This document shows, one piece after another, positions 4,333 through 5,131 of a stretch of 5,131 nucleotides of DNA. The notes under the pieces were generated by a model. It had not been told where the DNA came from. It saw nothing but the letters and a program-made list of their open reading frames with translations, and ran no database searches. Numbering within the stretch: the first letter of the stretch is position 1; each line of letters starts with the position of its first letter. Made by a program: the position numbers and the translations under genes. The stretch comes from Oscillospiraceae bacterium (GTDB lineage Bacteria > Bacillota > Clostridia > Oscillospirales > Ruminococcaceae): positions 1-5,131 of the forward strand of contig JAGBFZ010000168.1 of the NCBI GenBank assembly GCA_018110855.1, in the 5' to 3' direction.

Positions 4333-5131
4333 CTATATATCGCTTTTAAGTATATCCTTTACCTTATCGAAAAAGCTTTTCCTTTTGTTATAATTCTTAT
4401 TTTCATCGAGACTATCCTCGAACTTTTTAAGAAGCTCCTTCTGGGTTTTGCTCAGATTCTTGGGCACTTCCACATTTACGGTAACATACTGATCGCCTCT
4501 GTCGGAGCGGTTGAGACGCTTTACGCCCTTGCCTCTTATTCTGAAAACAGTGCCCGACTGAGTGCCCTCGGCAATGGTTATCTTGCCCTTGCCGTCAATG
4601 CATGGGATCTCGATCTCATCGCCCAGAACAGCCTGAGTAAATGTGATAGGCACTTCTGTGCGGATATCATATCCGTCTCTTTCAAAAATGGGATCCTGAG
4701 CCACCTGTACGGTAACATGAAGATCGCCTGCAGGACCTCCGTTTGCACCGCTGTGACCCTGACCTCGTACCTGCAGGGTCTGTCCGTCGTCGATTCCTGC
4801 GGGAATGGTAACGGTAACTGTCTTAGCCACAGAAACTCTGCCCGAGCCGTGACATTTTGAGCAGGGGTCTGTGATGACCTTGCCCTTGCCGCCGCAGCGT
4901 GAGCAGGGACGCTGTGAGGATATCATGCCGAGAGGAGTGCGCTGAGCAGTCTTGACATAGCCTGTTCCCCGACATTCGGAGCAGGTCTCTGCAGAAGAGC
5001 CTGCCGCTGCGCCTGAGCCGCCGCAGTCGGGACAGCTTTCTGTCCTGTTTATCTTAATATCCACCTTCTTGCCGTTGCAGGCGTCCATAAAGCTGATATT
5101 TGCGTAGGTCTGGATATCCTGACCTCTTCTC
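4333..5131 (-). CDS. dnaJ: Chaperone protein DnaJ, C-terminal part (5' end off window)
   Basis: The last 265 residues of the DnaJ (Hsp40) co-chaperone are visible. DnaJ binds unfolded polypeptides and stimulates ATP hydrolysis by DnaK. The frame is open to the right edge, starting RRGQDIQTYANISF, so the J domain and Gly/Phe linker lie outside; the internal ATG at 5088 is not the start. All four zinc-finger repeats CxxCxGxG are intact: CPDCGGSG (33-40 of the visible part), CSECRGTG (50-57), CSRCGGKG (76-83) and CSKCHGSG (90-97). They are inserted in the first substrate-binding beta domain. The second beta domain and a charged C-terminal helix (KSFFDKVKDILK) follow. This is a type I DnaJ. dnaK and grpE are likely further right, as in most Firmicutes, which cannot be checked here. 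Confidence 0.97.
   Translation of the reverse strand, partial: RRGQDIQTYANISFMDACNGKKVDIKINRTESCPDCGGSGAAAGSSAETCSECRGTGYVKTAQRTPLGMISSQRPCSRCGGKGKVITDPCSKCHGSGRVSVAKTVTVTIPAGIDDGQTLQVRGQGHSGANGGPAGDLHVTVQVAQDPIFERDGYDIRTEVPITFTQAVLGDEIEIPCIDGKGKITIAEGTQSGTVFRIRGKGVKRLNRSDRGDQYVTVNVEVPKNLSKTQKELLKKFEDSLDENKNYNKRKSFFDKVKDILKSDI

Noticed and set aside
4264..4860. Long plus-strand open frame opposite dnaJ
   Set aside because: It begins inside a terminator hairpin and mirrors dnaJ codons, and the protein has no family features.

Overview
The window looks like chromosome from a spore-forming-lineage Firmicute of the class Clostridia. A Ruminococcus/Oscillospiraceae-type genome is my best guess, not a proven one. 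The support is AGGAGG-type ribosome sites, sigma-A-style promoters, CCA-encoding tRNA genes, spmA/spmB spore-maturation genes, an AbrB/SpoVT-type regulator carrying a cysteine-rich tail, and an HD-GYP protein. No transposase, integrase, phage gene or CRISPR array is visible.

Left part (1-1458). The 3' half of an initiator tRNA-Met gene enters from the left edge and ends in a strong terminator. A second terminator-type hairpin follows. Next is a promoter region with two near-identical palindromes that look like repressor operators. It drives a lone radical SAM protein of 330 codons with a C-terminal SPASM/twitch-like cysteine set. A tRNA-Lys(TTT) gene faces it from the minus strand. That tRNA has a perfect consensus promoter and a strong terminator lying between the two genes.

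Middle (1558-2675). On the minus strand spmA and spmB overlap by four bases (ATGA). They encode the membrane pair involved in spore maturation. The usual Bacillus partner dacB is not beside them.

Right-centre (2727-4281). Divergent from spmA, a strong extended -10 promoter drives a small AbrB-family DNA-binding protein with a zinc-ribbon-like tail. It is followed, probably in one transcript, by an HD-GYP domain protein with all catalytic motifs, a likely cyclic-di-GMP phosphodiesterase. The best start of the HD-GYP gene appears to be a CTG codon placed behind a perfect ribosome site. The unit ends in a strong terminator.

Right edge (4288-5131). dnaJ enters from the right on the minus strand. 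Its four zinc-finger repeats and C-terminal domains are complete, the J domain lies outside the window, and it has its own terminator back to back with that of the HD-GYP gene.

Most of the window is ordinary housekeeping or sporulation-lineage DNA. The parts most worth a second look are the orphan radical SAM gene with its double-palindrome promoter, the CTG start of the HD-GYP gene, and the linkage of an AbrB-like regulator to a cyclic-di-GMP enzyme next to spmAB.
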